From Wolbachia endosymbiont of Spodoptera picta (GTDB taxonomy: Bacteria > Pseudomonadota > Alphaproteobacteria > Rickettsiales > Anaplasmataceae): DNA of 64,000 nucleotides. Every line of letters begins with the position of its first letter. Positions within the stretch are counted from its first letter, which is position 1. Of the stretch, positions 51,881 to 61,499 are shown piece by piece. Below the pieces are notes generated by a model that saw only the letters and a program-made list of their open reading frames with translations, made no database searches and had not been told where the DNA came from. Position numbers and translations under genes: made by a program. The stretch spans positions 620,001-684,000 of the forward strand of contig NZ_CP067976.1 of the NCBI RefSeq assembly GCF_018141665.1, in the 5' to 3' direction.

Positions 51881-51967
51881 GACTATAAAATCGATGCTAA
51901 TAACGGATTAGAGATAAACGTTGCAAAGAATCGCAGTGGCTCAACCGGAAAGGTTACAGTAAGTTAA
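51881..51967 (+). pseudogene. Relic of a DnaB-like helicase C-terminus
   Basis: The short plus-strand frame has LEINVAKNRSGSTGKVTVS just before TAA, closely matching the end of replicative DNA helicases (VAKxRNGPTGTV). No other helicase sequence adjoins it. It is probably a 3' remnant left by a deletion or carried by a mobile element. Confidence 0.45.
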
Positions 51968-52201
51968 TACTGGAAGCCTCAGACTCGTAAATGTCTTTTC
52001 TGTGTTTTATTGAAACAATGGTTACTTCATACTTTGCAGCATTTACATGATACGATAATCACCAGTTCTCAATCTTCTGTATCCTTTGAGTTTGTAACAA
52101 AACGATTCACCAAAATCAATTGGATTAACTGTAAGTCGCTCTTTTACTATCTCTTCAACTCTTAACTTTATTGTTTTTGGAAAAGCTCTTCTTACCAACA
52201 T
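51954..52201 (-). pseudogene. Decayed inverted relE copy
   Basis: The minus-strand frame from ATG 52201 encodes ERLTVNPIDFGESFCYKLKG, RRLRTGDYRIM, then hits a stop. It continues in another frame as KYEVTIVSIKHRKDIYE to 51954. The stretch 52083-52145 is identical to 51531-51593 in the intact toxin, while both flanks have diverged. No antitoxin is seen beside it. Confidence 0.8.
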
Positions 52202-52339
52202 TTTTCAGGAATTTAATCTTATACCGCTTTAGTCCCACCTATAGTGGTAAGATTATCTACTTATTCTTGTATGGGAATTTACCAATTATTAAGACATTAA
52301 GTGTAGTAAAAATATATTCTAATAGTATGGAAAAATAAA

Positions 52340-52740
52340 ATGACACGTAAACAAAATGTAAAAGATAAAGTTATATTTTTAGATAGTTTGCGTAACAAAA
52401 CAATAGGTGAGCTTTCGATTTTTTGGACAAAAACCCAAATGTCGAAATCTTTGATTGGATAAGTAACAATACTAGTCATAGCCTAAAGCATAGAAGAGGT
52501 TACAATATTAGTAATAACATGAAACTTAGGTGCATAGGTGTAGGAATTGGTTTAGTTGCTGGTCTAGTTGCAGCATGTTGTTTAGTGCAAGAAACTTTAG
52601 CTCTTATTGGCGGTTCTGGTGTAGTGTTGATTGCATTTGCTATAGTTGGTGCGTTACTTGGAGCTGGAGCGGGCTATGTTGTAGGTAAATGCCTTGATAA
52701 AATTAAGGTTACAAATATGCAAAGAGAAATAAATTATTAA
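52340..52740 (+). pseudogene. Small membrane protein gene with a frameshift
   Basis: A 40-codon frame from ATG 52340 (MTRKQNVKDKVIFLDSLRNK...) ends at about 52462. The overlapping frame 52423-52740, whose only start would be TTG, continues the hydrophilic protein and then gives two membrane segments (CIGVGIGLVAGLVAACCLV and VVLIAFAIVGALLGAGAGYVVG). Restoring one base near 52408-52415 joins them. The tail hairpin resembles those on the ankyrin proteins. If TTG 52423 works, a shorter 105-residue protein is made. It ends 4 nt into the convergent trhO gene. Confidence 0.5.
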
Positions 52741-53582
52741 AGGTTCGTGTTGTATTCTGAATTTCTTTCAATACTTAAAGATTTACAATCAGAGCAAACT
52801 ACCTGGCCACGTGGAACTGATTTCAGCTCATCAGTTGAAACTTTACTTGAGCAGAATATGCATTTTATTTTATCACTTGGGGCGAGTGAATGATCAACAG
52901 CAATTCTATCATCAAAAACAAAACACTCGCCCTCCCAACTACCACTTTTGTTGTGAGTTTTTTCAAGGTAGGAAAGAATACCGCCTTTAAGGTGATAAAC
53001 ATCGTTAAATCCAAGGCTTTTCATATATGCTGTAGATTTCTCACATCTGATTCCACCAGTGCAGTACATAGCCACTTTCAGGTCTTTACTCTCAGAAAAT
53101 GACTCTGCCCACTGAGGAAAATCTCGAAAACGCTGAGTATGTGGATTGATTGCATTTTTAAACTTGCCTAGTTTTACTTCGTAATCATTTCGTGTGTCTA
53201 TCACTAAAACATCAGGTTGAGAGATAAAATCATCCCAATAATCTGGATCAATGTACTGACCTCTAACGGAAGTATCGAGATTACTTACACCAAGATTCAC
53301 AATTTCTCTTTTTAATCTCACTTTCATCTTACTAAATGGTTGATATTCTGCTGCACTCTCTTTCCATGTAAGGTCCCTTAGTCTATAATCAGAACATAGA
53401 AAATCTAATATTTTATCAATCGCGTTTCTTTCACCAGATACGGTTGCATTAATACCCTCTTCTGCAAGGAGTATAGTACCCTTTAATTCGACATTGTCGC
53501 ATGCAACTTTTATTTCATCTTTCATGTCATAATAATTAGAGAGTTTTACAAAATGATAGAAAGTTGCAATGACAAAACTCAT
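52737..53582 (-). CDS. trhO: tRNA uridine(34) hydroxylase TrhO, rhodanese-like
   Basis: TrhO performs oxygen-dependent hydroxylation of U34 in tRNAs, the first step to cmo5U/mo5U. The order is an N-terminal acylphosphatase-like domain (residues 1-90, LLAEEGINATVSG), a central rhodanese domain with active-site loop MYCTGGIRCEKSTAYM, and a C-terminal Cys pair set (CIFCSSKV, VVCSDCKSL) resembling a zinc site. The 281-residue length is normal. Together with mnmG it makes this window rich in wobble-uridine modification. Confidence 0.93.
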   Translation of the reverse strand: MSFVIATFYHFVKLSNYYDMKDEIKVACDNVELKGTILLAEEGINATVSGERNAIDKILDFLCSDYRLRDLTWKESAAEYQPFSKMKVRLKREIVNLGVSNLDTSVRGQYIDPDYWDDFISQPDVLVIDTRNDYEVKLGKFKNAINPHTQRFRDFPQWAESFSESKDLKVAMYCTGGIRCEKSTAYMKSLGFNDVYHLKGGILSYLEKTHNKSGSWEGECFVFDDRIAVDHSLAPSDKIKCIFCSSKVSTDELKSVPRGQVVCSDCKSLSIERNSEYNTNL

Positions 53583-53712
53583 AATTAATTAGTTTATCGA
53601 TTTAAAACATAATATATAAAATTATGAAGATATTCAATAGGACGGCTGTTAATTACTGGATATCTTTAGTTTTTGCATATAACATTTTAATATCAAATAT
53701 AGATTCAAGTTA

Positions 53713-55311
53713 ATGTTTCTGAGAGTATTTAAAAATATATTCTTGTTTTTAGTAAGTGTATTATTTGTCTGCCCTATACTATCGTTAATATCGATTCTAT
53801 TTACAGAATCAGCAAACTCTGGATGGGTAATTAGTAGACTTTTTACTGAATATATACTCAATACGTTAATTTTGATGGTAGGAGTAGGGTTAATATCCTT
53901 TATATTTGGAGTAATTCCAGCTTGGCTTACTACATTTTTTTCGTTTCCCGGAAGTAGAATTTTTGAGATTGCCTTATTCTTTCCGATATCAATTCCTGGA
54001 TATATAGTATCGTTTGTTTATGTAAATACGCTAGAGTTTTCAGGTCCGATTCAGAGCTTGTTAAGAGATACTTTTCAATTGGGCAAAGGTGACTATTGGT
54101 TTCCCGAGATCAAATCCCTAGGTGGTGGAATATTAGTAATGGGATTTAGTCTATATCCATACGTTTATATGTTGGTCCGCTCAAGTCTAAAGAGCGTTAG
54201 TAACTCAGTCACTATTGCATCAACACTTGGGTTCTCCTCATTACAGAGTCTGTTTTCTGTCATCATACCCTCCATACGTCCATCAATTATAGCTGGGTTA
54301 TCCTTGGTACTAATGGAAGTAATTACAGATTTCGGCACACCACAGTTTCTTGCTATCGATACTTTCACGACAGGAATATACCGTACTTGGTTTTTATTGC
54401 ATGACAAATATTCAACTACTGTTTTGGCAGTTGCAGAACTGATTTTCGTTGCAACACTAATAGTTATCGAGAAAAAACTACAAAAAAGAGAAATATCTTA
54501 CTCTTCAATCAATACTAATGCAGATTATCACAATAAACGTAGTATAAACGGTTCTATATCGTTGATCTTTTCTTATCTTATGTGTTTATTGCCGATATTA
54601 ATAGGCTTTATTTTACCAATGATTCCACTTATATATTGGAGCATAGAGAAAGGCTTTTTCATATACGAAGCAAGATTTTACAATATAATAACAAACAGTA
54701 TTAGTTTATCATTTATTACCGCGCTAATCTCGATCAGCATTGCAATAATTATTGGATATACAGCACGTAAAAATAAGGTAATAAGCAATATAGCACGTCT
54801 CATTTCTCTTGGATATGCAATTCCAAATGCAATTATTGCGATTAGCATAATAATATTTTTAAGCAGAATATCTTCTTTCATTACTCAATATATTGTAGAA
54901 ATTAGCTTGGTAGGAACTATTGGCGCATTAGTTTACTCATATTTATTTCATTTTTTTGCTATATCTTTCAAGGCGATAGAGTCGGGACTCAAAAAAACAC
55001 CAAATGAAATTGAATGGACTGCATATACTATGGGTCATGGGCCTATTTCCACGTGCCTGAATATTCATATTCCCCTTATCAAGAAAAGCATACTATCGGG
55101 ATTTCTGCTCGTGTTTATGGATACGGTAAAAGAACTCACGGCAACACTAATTATCAGACCATTTAATTTTGAAACTATATCAACTAGAGTATATGAACTT
55201 GTCAGCGATGAGCGTTACAGAGAAGCTGCCCCATTTTCGTTAATGATAGTTATTATAGGTTTAACCTCTACAATAATCTTATTCACACTTGATGATAAGA
55301 ATCAAAAATAA
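53713..55311 (+). CDS. fbpB: Fe(3+) ABC transporter permease (FbpB/ThiP type)
   Basis: The 532 residues hold two fused MetI-like permease halves, about 12 helices in total. The ATPase-contact loops are recognisable in each half: SVTIASTLGFSSLQSLFSVI-type (residues about 160-185) and EIEWTAYTMGHGPISTCLN (about 435-455). It would carry iron released by a periplasmic binding protein, powered by an ATPase; neither partner is in the window. The solitary location is usual for these scattered genomes. Confidence 0.9.
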   Translation: MFLRVFKNIFLFLVSVLFVCPILSLISILFTESANSGWVISRLFTEYILNTLILMVGVGLISFIFGVIPAWLTTFFSFPGSRIFEIALFFPISIPGYIVSFVYVNTLEFSGPIQSLLRDTFQLGKGDYWFPEIKSLGGGILVMGFSLYPYVYMLVRSSLKSVSNSVTIASTLGFSSLQSLFSVIIPSIRPSIIAGLSLVLMEVITDFGTPQFLAIDTFTTGIYRTWFLLHDKYSTTVLAVAELIFVATLIVIEKKLQKREISYSSINTNADYHNKRSINGSISLIFSYLMCLLPILIGFILPMIPLIYWSIEKGFFIYEARFYNIITNSISLSFITALISISIAIIIGYTARKNKVISNIARLISLGYAIPNAIIAISIIIFLSRISSFITQYIVEISLVGTIGALVYSYLFHFFAISFKAIESGLKKTPNEIEWTAYTMGHGPISTCLNIHIPLIKKSILSGFLLVFMDTVKELTATLIIRPFNFETISTRVYELVSDERYREAAPFSLMIVIIGLTSTIILFTLDDKNQK

Positions 55312-55319
55312 ACTATTTT

Positions 55320-55500
55320 GCATCTGTTCAGCAGAGTAACAAAATAAGATAGACGAAAAAAGACAACTATAGAAGCAAATGGTCAGTGCTTTCGTGTTTA
55401 TCAACTTAGTTGGATCTCAGTATCAGCTACTCGGATGACATTATGGAAGCTCAAATGACAAAACAAGAAGCACTGGTTTCAGATGCACTTAAACAAATAC
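55320..55500. repeat. MITE-like element copy
   Basis: The left end GCATCTGTTCAGCAGAG and right end CTTAAACAAATAC correspond to the inverted ends of the 2114 element. The interior shares AACAAAATAAGATAGAC, a diverged TATCAGCTACTCGGATGACA arm and AGAAGCACTGGTTTCAGATGCA-type sequence. The element starts 9 nt after the permease stop codon. Confidence 0.55.
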
Positions 55501-55513
55501 ACTATCTTGATGA

Positions 55514-55918
55514 TCAATGAGGTCTAGTGTTAACGTATGGACTATCTAAGGAAAAGGGTGGTACCATAACATCAAAGGTTTTTATGCTCTCTTCGTTCAG
55601 AAATTCATATTTACCCTGCATTATTCCTGATGGTGTATTTAAGTATGTTCCACTTGTATATTTGAATACCTCTCCAGATTTTATTACAGGTTGTTCTCCA
55701 ATAACACCAAATCCGGCAATTTCATTTATTTTGCCCTTATGATCTATTATTCGCCAATAGCGACTTAATAATTGAATGGTTGATGAGCTTTTATTTTTTA
55801 TCTTAACATTATACATCCATACGTAACAATTTTCATAAGGAATGGATTGCTCTTCAATGTAAATTGGCAAAACTGTAACTTCAACAGAATTAGTAATAAG
55901 TGTGTATTTCATGGTCAT
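55514..55918 (-). CDS. apaG: ApaG-family protein
   Basis: The protein of about 134 residues is a single fibronectin-like beta domain. ApaG features are YVWMYNVKIKNKSSSTIQLLSRYWRI and GVIGEQPVIKSGEVFKYTSGTYLNTPSGIMQGKYEF. The role in bacteria is unclear: it is named after cobalt/magnesium phenotypes and binds pyrophosphate-like ligands. The start is ATG 55918 or 55912; the frame also extends to a TTG at 55948. Confidence 0.92.
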   Translation of the reverse strand: MTMKYTLITNSVEVTVLPIYIEEQSIPYENCYVWMYNVKIKNKSSSTIQLLSRYWRIIDHKGKINEIAGFGVIGEQPVIKSGEVFKYTSGTYLNTPSGIMQGKYEFLNEESIKTFDVMVPPFSLDSPYVNTRPH

Positions 55919-56021
55919 CGTAAAGTGTTCATGATAAAAATTTAACACACTTCAATTATACACTTTTTTCATGGATTTTCCAAGCATATTATCGTACTCT
56001 AACTAGGAAGTATTAATTTAC

Positions 56022-57101
56022 ATGATGAACAAAACAGATCCACTGGATAAAAAAGTGATAGGAATAATAGGAAGTGGGCAATTGGGTAAAATGACTGCTA
56101 TCGCTGCAATAAAACTTGGGCACAAAACGCATATTTTTGCCAGTGCTAAAAACGATCCAGCTTGTTCTGTTGCTGATGACTTAACAATAGCAGACTTCTG
56201 TGATAAGAGAGCACTTGAATCTTTTGCACAGAGTGTGGATTTAGTCACTATTGAGTCTGAAAATATTCCATGTAGTGCAATTGATATTGTGTCGCAGCAT
56301 ACAGATTTTTATCCAGGCAAAAAGGCATTACACATTTCGCAAAATAGGCTGAGAGAGAAAGATTTTATTAGAGATTTAAGCATAAAAACTGCTGATTACA
56401 AAAGTATACAAAATTATAATCAGCTACTAGAAAGTAGTGAAACTTTTAGCTATCCAGTGAGGCTAAAAACAACAGAAATGGGTTATGATGGAAAAGGACA
56501 ATATGTGATTGAAAATGATTCTGAACTGAAGCAATTTGCTTCCTTCGATTGGAATAAAGAGTACATTCTTGAAGCAAGTGTTGATTTACTGAAAGAGGTT
56601 TCAATAGTCGTTGCAAGAGATAAAAACGGTAAAGTAGCTTTTTTTCCCATAGCAGAGAATCACCACGTTGACGGAATACTTAATACTTCAATAGCACCAG
56701 CTAAAATAGATAATAAATTAGCCCAAGAGGTACAAAAAACTGCAGAGAAAATAGTAACTGCGCTTGATGTAGTAGGAATTCTAGCTATTGAATTTTTCAT
56801 CACTCAAAATCATGAATTACTAGTTAATGAACTGGCCCCAAGACCCCACAATTCTTGCCACTGGAGCTTGGATGCATGCAACGTTAGTCAATTCGAGCAG
56901 CTAGTTAGGATAATATGCGGGCTATCTATGCAGGAAGTAGTATTACGCTTTCCTTGCATGACAAAAAATATAATAGGTAATGATATATATAATTCTCACA
57001 AATATTTGAGCAACGAAAAAGCTAGTTTAACCATATATGGGAAAAAAGAGGTTAGGGACAAGCGTAAAATGGGACATGTCAATATAGATTTAAGTTATTG
57101 A
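56022..57101 (+). CDS. purK: 5-(carboxyamino)imidazole ribonucleotide synthase
   Basis: PurK is an ATP-grasp enzyme carboxylating AIR to N5-CAIR in purine synthesis. It has IGIIGSGQLGKMTAIAA at the N-terminus, the ATP-grasp part with RLKTTEMGYDGKGQYVI and FPIAENHHVDGIL, and ELAPRPHNSCHWSLDAC, typical of PurK. The 359-residue length is normal. A doubled ATG (56022/56025) makes the exact start uncertain by one residue. It converges on asd with one nucleotide between stops. Confidence 0.96.
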   Translation: MMNKTDPLDKKVIGIIGSGQLGKMTAIAAIKLGHKTHIFASAKNDPACSVADDLTIADFCDKRALESFAQSVDLVTIESENIPCSAIDIVSQHTDFYPGKKALHISQNRLREKDFIRDLSIKTADYKSIQNYNQLLESSETFSYPVRLKTTEMGYDGKGQYVIENDSELKQFASFDWNKEYILEASVDLLKEVSIVVARDKNGKVAFFPIAENHHVDGILNTSIAPAKIDNKLAQEVQKTAEKIVTALDVVGILAIEFFITQNHELLVNELAPRPHNSCHWSLDACNVSQFEQLVRIICGLSMQEVVLRFPCMTKNIIGNDIYNSHKYLSNEKASLTIYGKKEVRDKRKMGHVNIDLSY

Positions 57102-57102
57102 G

Positions 57103-58131
57103 CTATAAATGCTCTTTGATCAAGATCTCCAAGATCTGCACTATATTTAGTGCTGCACCTTTGCGTAGATTATCAGCTACTATCCACATATTGAGTCCAT
57201 ATTTTATGGTACTGTCTTGTCTGATACGCGATACATATACAGCATCCTCCTGTACAGTATCAATCTGAGTCGTATATTCACCGTCTTCACGCCTATCGTA
57301 CACTAAAATTCCACTATCTTCGGCTTCACTGAGCATTTCACGAGCTTCCTTTTCAGTTATATGCTGATCAAATTCTACATTTACCGCAATAGCGTGTCCA
57401 ATAAAGACAGGCACTCTTACACAAGTTGTAGTCACTTTTATATTCTCTCCTAAAATTTTTTTTGTTTCCTCTTGCATTTTCCATTCCTCTTCTGTAGAGC
57501 CATCTTCCATGAACCCTCCTATATGGGGAATGCAATTAAATGCTATTTGCTTAGGAAATATTTCAGATTTTTTAGCTTCGTTCATGAATATTTTTTTTGT
57601 CTGGTTGTAGAGTTCATCCATTGCTGCTTTACCTGCACCAGAAGTTGATTGATAAGTTGAAGCAACGATTCTCTTTATTTTTGCTTTTTGGTGCAATAAA
57701 TGCAATGCCAACAACATCTGTATTGTAGTACAATTTGGGTTAGATATTATGTTGTGATTCTTATATTCCGTAATTTTATCTTTATTGATCTCTGGAATAA
57801 CTAGTGGCACGCCTTCTTTCATCCTAAAACGAGAGGTATTATCTACGACAATACATCCAGCTTCAGTTGCAATCGGTACGTATCTCTCGGAAACATGAGA
57901 CCCAGCACAGAAAATTGCTATATTAATTCCAACAAAATCGTAGTTTTCAAGGTCTAAGACAGTTAATTCTTCATCGCCGAAACTTACCTTTTTTCCCTCT
58001 GATTTTTTTGATGCAAATACAATAACAGAATCTATTGAAATTTTTCCTTCGTCTTGAAACTCGGCAAGCGCGCTTAATACCTCACGCCCTACTCTTCCTG
58101 TTGCTCCAATAACAGCAATTTTATATCCCAT
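57103..58131 (-). CDS. asd: Aspartate-semialdehyde dehydrogenase
   Basis: Asd reduces aspartyl phosphate to the semialdehyde at the branch to DAP, lysine, threonine and methionine. NADP-binding VIGATGRVGREVLSAL, the catalytic Cys in ISNPNCTTIQMLLAL, STYQSTSGAGKAAM and CVRVPVFIGHA (catalytic His) are all present. The 342-residue length is normal. With dapE it marks a retained DAP pathway. Confidence 0.96.
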   Translation of the reverse strand: MGYKIAVIGATGRVGREVLSALAEFQDEGKISIDSVIVFASKKSEGKKVSFGDEELTVLDLENYDFVGINIAIFCAGSHVSERYVPIATEAGCIVVDNTSRFRMKEGVPLVIPEINKDKITEYKNHNIISNPNCTTIQMLLALHLLHQKAKIKRIVASTYQSTSGAGKAAMDELYNQTKKIFMNEAKKSEIFPKQIAFNCIPHIGGFMEDGSTEEEWKMQEETKKILGENIKVTTTCVRVPVFIGHAIAVNVEFDQHITEKEAREMLSEAEDSGILVYDRREDGEYTTQIDTVQEDAVYVSRIRQDSTIKYGLNMWIVADNLRKGAALNIVQILEILIKEHL

Positions 58132-58268
58132 TAGATAAACCTCTGACTTTAAAGCTATATTATATTTTTACTGATAAAATTTACAATTACTTTAATATTT
58201 TTCCCTTGCAATTAACCATAATTTAGTTATAATTATAAGATACTAGTAATATTGCATGGTAGAATGAA

Positions 58269-58694
58269 ATGAGTAAAAAACATGATGACACTAAGGTCAA
58301 ACCTACAGTATCTGAATTTCAAAAGCCTGAAAAAGTCAATAGATTAGAGATTCAAAATGTTCTTTCGAAAAAAAGCAAGACAGCGATAAATTTTGATGAT
58401 AAAAAGTATGGTGTGAAAATTTCTAAGATAGACCAGCATCTTTCAAACAAGAAGCAAGAATCTTTTGGATTAAGAGATTTTTTAAGTTCAATATCAATAA
58501 TGGGAAGATTTTTAGTGAAAATTTTCACGCCTGAAAAAGAAGAGTATAAAAAACTGCAATCGCAAATAGGTCTTTCTAATAAAGCAAAAAATGAGATCTA
58601 CATAGATAATAAACGCACAGAAGAAGTAGGTAGCAAACTTGAGAATGGTAATATTGAACAAGTAGATAAAGAGAAAAAAAATCTTGGCCCATAA
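58269..58694 (+). CDS. Hypothetical protein
   Basis: The 141-residue, highly charged (Lys/Glu-rich) and probably disordered protein has a short hydrophobic centre (GLRDFLSSISIMGRFLVKIFTPE, residues about 75-95) that could be an amphipathic membrane-binding helix. I see no known motif. The 3' end converges on the permease at 58723. It is a candidate lineage-restricted protein. Confidence 0.65.
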   Translation: MSKKHDDTKVKPTVSEFQKPEKVNRLEIQNVLSKKSKTAINFDDKKYGVKISKIDQHLSNKKQESFGLRDFLSSISIMGRFLVKIFTPEKEEYKKLQSQIGLSNKAKNEIYIDNKRTEEVGSKLENGNIEQVDKEKKNLGP

Positions 58695-58722
58695 ATATTA
58701 ACCATTTACAGTGTATCTCTCA

Positions 58723-60009
58723 CTATTGAATTTGTTGCACAGAAGTTTTGCAGTACCAAAATAAATAAATGGGTATGCCACTTGCAGTGAACAGGCTCGA
58801 AATCAGCAGAGTACCTACAGGGGTTTCTAATATCACCCAACAACAAAAGGTTGTTGCTATGCTACCAATTAAAAGCTTATAACAACTCCTCTCCTGTATA
58901 ATAACCTTTAGAAAGGCAAAACAGCACGCAAGATAAACGAACAAAAATGAAATTACAGAAAAGTCAATAATCGACGTAATCTGCTGGGCAAAATTGTTGT
59001 TTGAAGTGAGAATTAGTAAAATTGCAGTTCCAATTGAACTAACTGTTATTCCCCAAAAAGGAGAGCCATGCTTGTTCCTTTTAGCAAAGAATTTTGGCAT
59101 TAGTCTATCTTCTGCAAGACCAAAAGCAACTTGTCCACTAGATAAAACCCAAGCGTTTAGACTGCCAACACAAAAAATGAATGCAACTATAGAAACAATT
59201 AAATGCCAATTACCAGAAAACATAATTTTTATCGCATCAACATATGGTGCTCTTGAACTTGCTAAATTGTTGCCATTGATCAATCCCATAATTGCAAAAT
59301 TGTTGATAAAATATATAACAGCAACACAAACTGTGCCAAGCACCACAGCTTTTGGTATAGTTTTAGCTGGATTATCAACTGACCCTGCAGGTGCTGTTGC
59401 CAATTCAAGTCCAATAAAACACCATAAAGTAAGGAGTGTAGAGCGGGCAAGAATTTGCGATGTTGTAAGACTTAATATTTCTTCACTTATGATAAAATTA
59501 TTTCTATCGAAAAAAAACAACGCTGCTACAGGTATTGCAAGCAATACAGCAACCTTCACAACCGTGAGCAGAAACTCAACGTGCCCTGCAGTAGCTATTC
59601 CCCTTAAATTTATTAATGTAATGATTGTAAATAACAACAGCTCTAAAAATAAACGTATACTTTTGATATCTTCATGGAAAAATGGTGTAAGATAGCCAAC
59701 ACCCACAACTATTAAAGCTGTTGTACTAACCCATGAGATTACCCAATATGTCCAACCAACAAAGAACGCTGCAGCAGGACCAAAAGTATGTTTCACATAA
59801 ACGTGAGGACCTCCTGTTTCTGGAAACTTTGCACATAGCGTAGCAAAAACTAGCGCAAGAGACACAGCACCAGCTCCTGATATCATCCAACTTATAAGGC
59901 TATAAGCGCCATATGGAGCAAGGCTAATTGGAAGCATAAAAACCCCAGAGCCGATCTGACTACTAATGACTAAAGCAAAAACAGCCCAAAAACCTATTTT
60001 ATTTGACAC
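58723..60009 (-). CDS. APC-family amino-acid permease (PotE-like), copy 1
   Basis: The 428 residues form about 12 membrane helices of the APC superfamily. The substrate-binding unwound helix 1 is SSQIGSGVFMLPISLAPYG. Helix 6 carries TLLTLWCFIGLELATAPAGSV with the VDNPAKTIPKA loop. Family members exchange amino acids or polyamines such as putrescine/ornithine and arginine/agmatine; which ones cannot be decided. It lies 70 nt downstream of a close paralogue. Confidence 0.92.
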   Translation of the reverse strand: MSNKIGFWAVFALVISSQIGSGVFMLPISLAPYGAYSLISWMISGAGAVSLALVFATLCAKFPETGGPHVYVKHTFGPAAAFFVGWTYWVISWVSTTALIVVGVGYLTPFFHEDIKSIRLFLELLLFTIITLINLRGIATAGHVEFLLTVVKVAVLLAIPVAALFFFDRNNFIISEEILSLTTSQILARSTLLTLWCFIGLELATAPAGSVDNPAKTIPKAVVLGTVCVAVIYFINNFAIMGLINGNNLASSRAPYVDAIKIMFSGNWHLIVSIVAFIFCVGSLNAWVLSSGQVAFGLAEDRLMPKFFAKRNKHGSPFWGITVSSIGTAILLILTSNNNFAQQITSIIDFSVISFLFVYLACCFAFLKVIIQERSCYKLLIGSIATTFCCWVILETPVGTLLISSLFTASGIPIYLFWYCKTSVQQIQ

Positions 60010-60079
60010 AATACCTCTTAATTCTATTAATGTAAGCCAGTAGTATAGCTTAAGAATTTTAGCAAATAAAAAATTTAAG

Positions 60080-61354
60080 TTAAGTTTTTCGTTTATGATA
60101 CCAAAGTAGATAAATAAGTGTTCCGCTTAAAGGGAATAGACTTGATATTAACAATGTTTTTATAGAAGTCTCGTATATTATCCAACAGCAAAAAGATACA
60201 GCCACACCTCCAATTAAAAATTTGCAGTAGCTTTTGTCTTGTATATTAACTTTGAGAAAAGCAAGGCTACATGCTAAGTAGATAAACAAAAATGACACCA
60301 CAGAGATATCAATTATTGAAGTTACTTGCTCAGCAAAACTTTTGTTTGACGTTAGGATAAGTAAAACTAACACCCCCAAAGTACTGAGTATTATTCCCCA
60401 TAATGGAGCATCATGCTTATTTTTTTTGCCAAAAAATTGCGGCATTAACTTGTCTTTTGCAAGGCCTAAGGTGACCTGTCCATCAGCTAAAAACCAAGCA
60501 TTTAAATTACTTACAGAAACGATAAAGGCAACAACAGAAATAATTAAATGCCAATTACCAGAAAACATAATTTTTATCGCATCAACATATGGTGCTTTTG
60601 AACTAGCTAGTTCATTACCACTTATCAATCCCATAATTGAAAGACTATTGATGAAATATATCACAGCAACACAGACTGTTCCAAGCACTATAGCTCTTGG
60701 TATTGTCTTAGCTGGATTATTGACGGATCCTGCAGGTGCTGTTGCTGATTCAAGTCCAATAAAACACCATAGAGTAAGGAGTGTAGAACGAGCAAGAGTT
60801 TGTGATATTGTAAAGTTTGATACTTCCTCGCTTACAATAAAATTATTTTTATCAAAGAAAAACAACCCTGCGATAGGTATTGCGAGAAGTGCAATAATTT
60901 TAACAATGGTCAGCAGAAGCTCAACATGCCCAGCAGTAGTTACTCCCCTTAAGTTTATTAGCATAATAGCTAAAATCAATGTTATTTCTAAAAGCAAACG
61001 TATATCTTGTATATCATTATGAAAAAGTGGGGCTAAATAACCGATACTTGCAATTGTCACAGCTGTTGAGCTTACCCACGAGCTTACCCAATATGTCCAG
61101 CCAACAAAAAAAGCTGCTGTAGAGCCAAAGGCATGTTTCACATAAATATGAGGACCACCCGTTTCTGGAAATTTTGCGCAGAGTGAAGCAAAAACTAAAG
61201 CAAGAGATATAGCACCAAATCCTGATATAACCCAGCTTATGAGGCTATAAGCGCCGCATGGTGCAAGGCTAATTGGGAGCATAAAAATTCCAGAGCCGAT
61301 TTGGCTACTGATCACCAAGGCGAAAATAGCCAAAAAGCCTATTTTATTTGACAC
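60080..61354 (-). CDS. APC-family amino-acid permease (PotE-like), copy 2
   Basis: The 424-residue protein is nearly collinear with copy 1 and differs mainly in helices 3-4, the 8-10 region and the C-terminus. Conserved sites are SSQIGSGIFMLPISLAPCG and TLLTLWCFIGLESATAPAGSVNNPAKTIPRA. The substitution ELATAP to ESATAP sits in the substrate-lining helix 6, so the two copies may differ in substrate. It is the upstream member of the tandem pair. Confidence 0.92.
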   Translation of the reverse strand: MSNKIGFLAIFALVISSQIGSGIFMLPISLAPCGAYSLISWVISGFGAISLALVFASLCAKFPETGGPHIYVKHAFGSTAAFFVGWTYWVSSWVSSTAVTIASIGYLAPLFHNDIQDIRLLLEITLILAIMLINLRGVTTAGHVELLLTIVKIIALLAIPIAGLFFFDKNNFIVSEEVSNFTISQTLARSTLLTLWCFIGLESATAPAGSVNNPAKTIPRAIVLGTVCVAVIYFINSLSIMGLISGNELASSKAPYVDAIKIMFSGNWHLIISVVAFIVSVSNLNAWFLADGQVTLGLAKDKLMPQFFGKKNKHDAPLWGIILSTLGVLVLLILTSNKSFAEQVTSIIDISVVSFLFIYLACSLAFLKVNIQDKSYCKFLIGGVAVSFCCWIIYETSIKTLLISSLFPLSGTLIYLLWYHKRKT

Positions 61355-61436
61355 GACAATGTTTAATTTTTATCTGAATATATTAACAATATAGCTGAAG
61401 CTCGAAAATTTCAATTGATCTTTTTTGTATAAAAAT

Positions 61437-61464
61437 TTGCATTTTTTTAATTTAAGCATATAAT
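61437..61464 (+). promoter_or_regulatory. Sigma-70-type promoter upstream of the gene at 61500
   Basis: TTGCAT (61437-61442), 16-nt spacer and TATAAT (61459-61464), 35 nt before the ATG. The -10 box is consensus. Confidence 0.5.
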
Positions 61465-61499
61465 GACGAGTATATTAATAGGTTATTAAGAAGTGGTTT

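Noticed and set aside
58994..59695. A 233-residue plus-strand frame, with a similar one at 60342-61022
   Set aside because: Both are antisense to the two permeases and resemble each other only because the permeases are paralogues.
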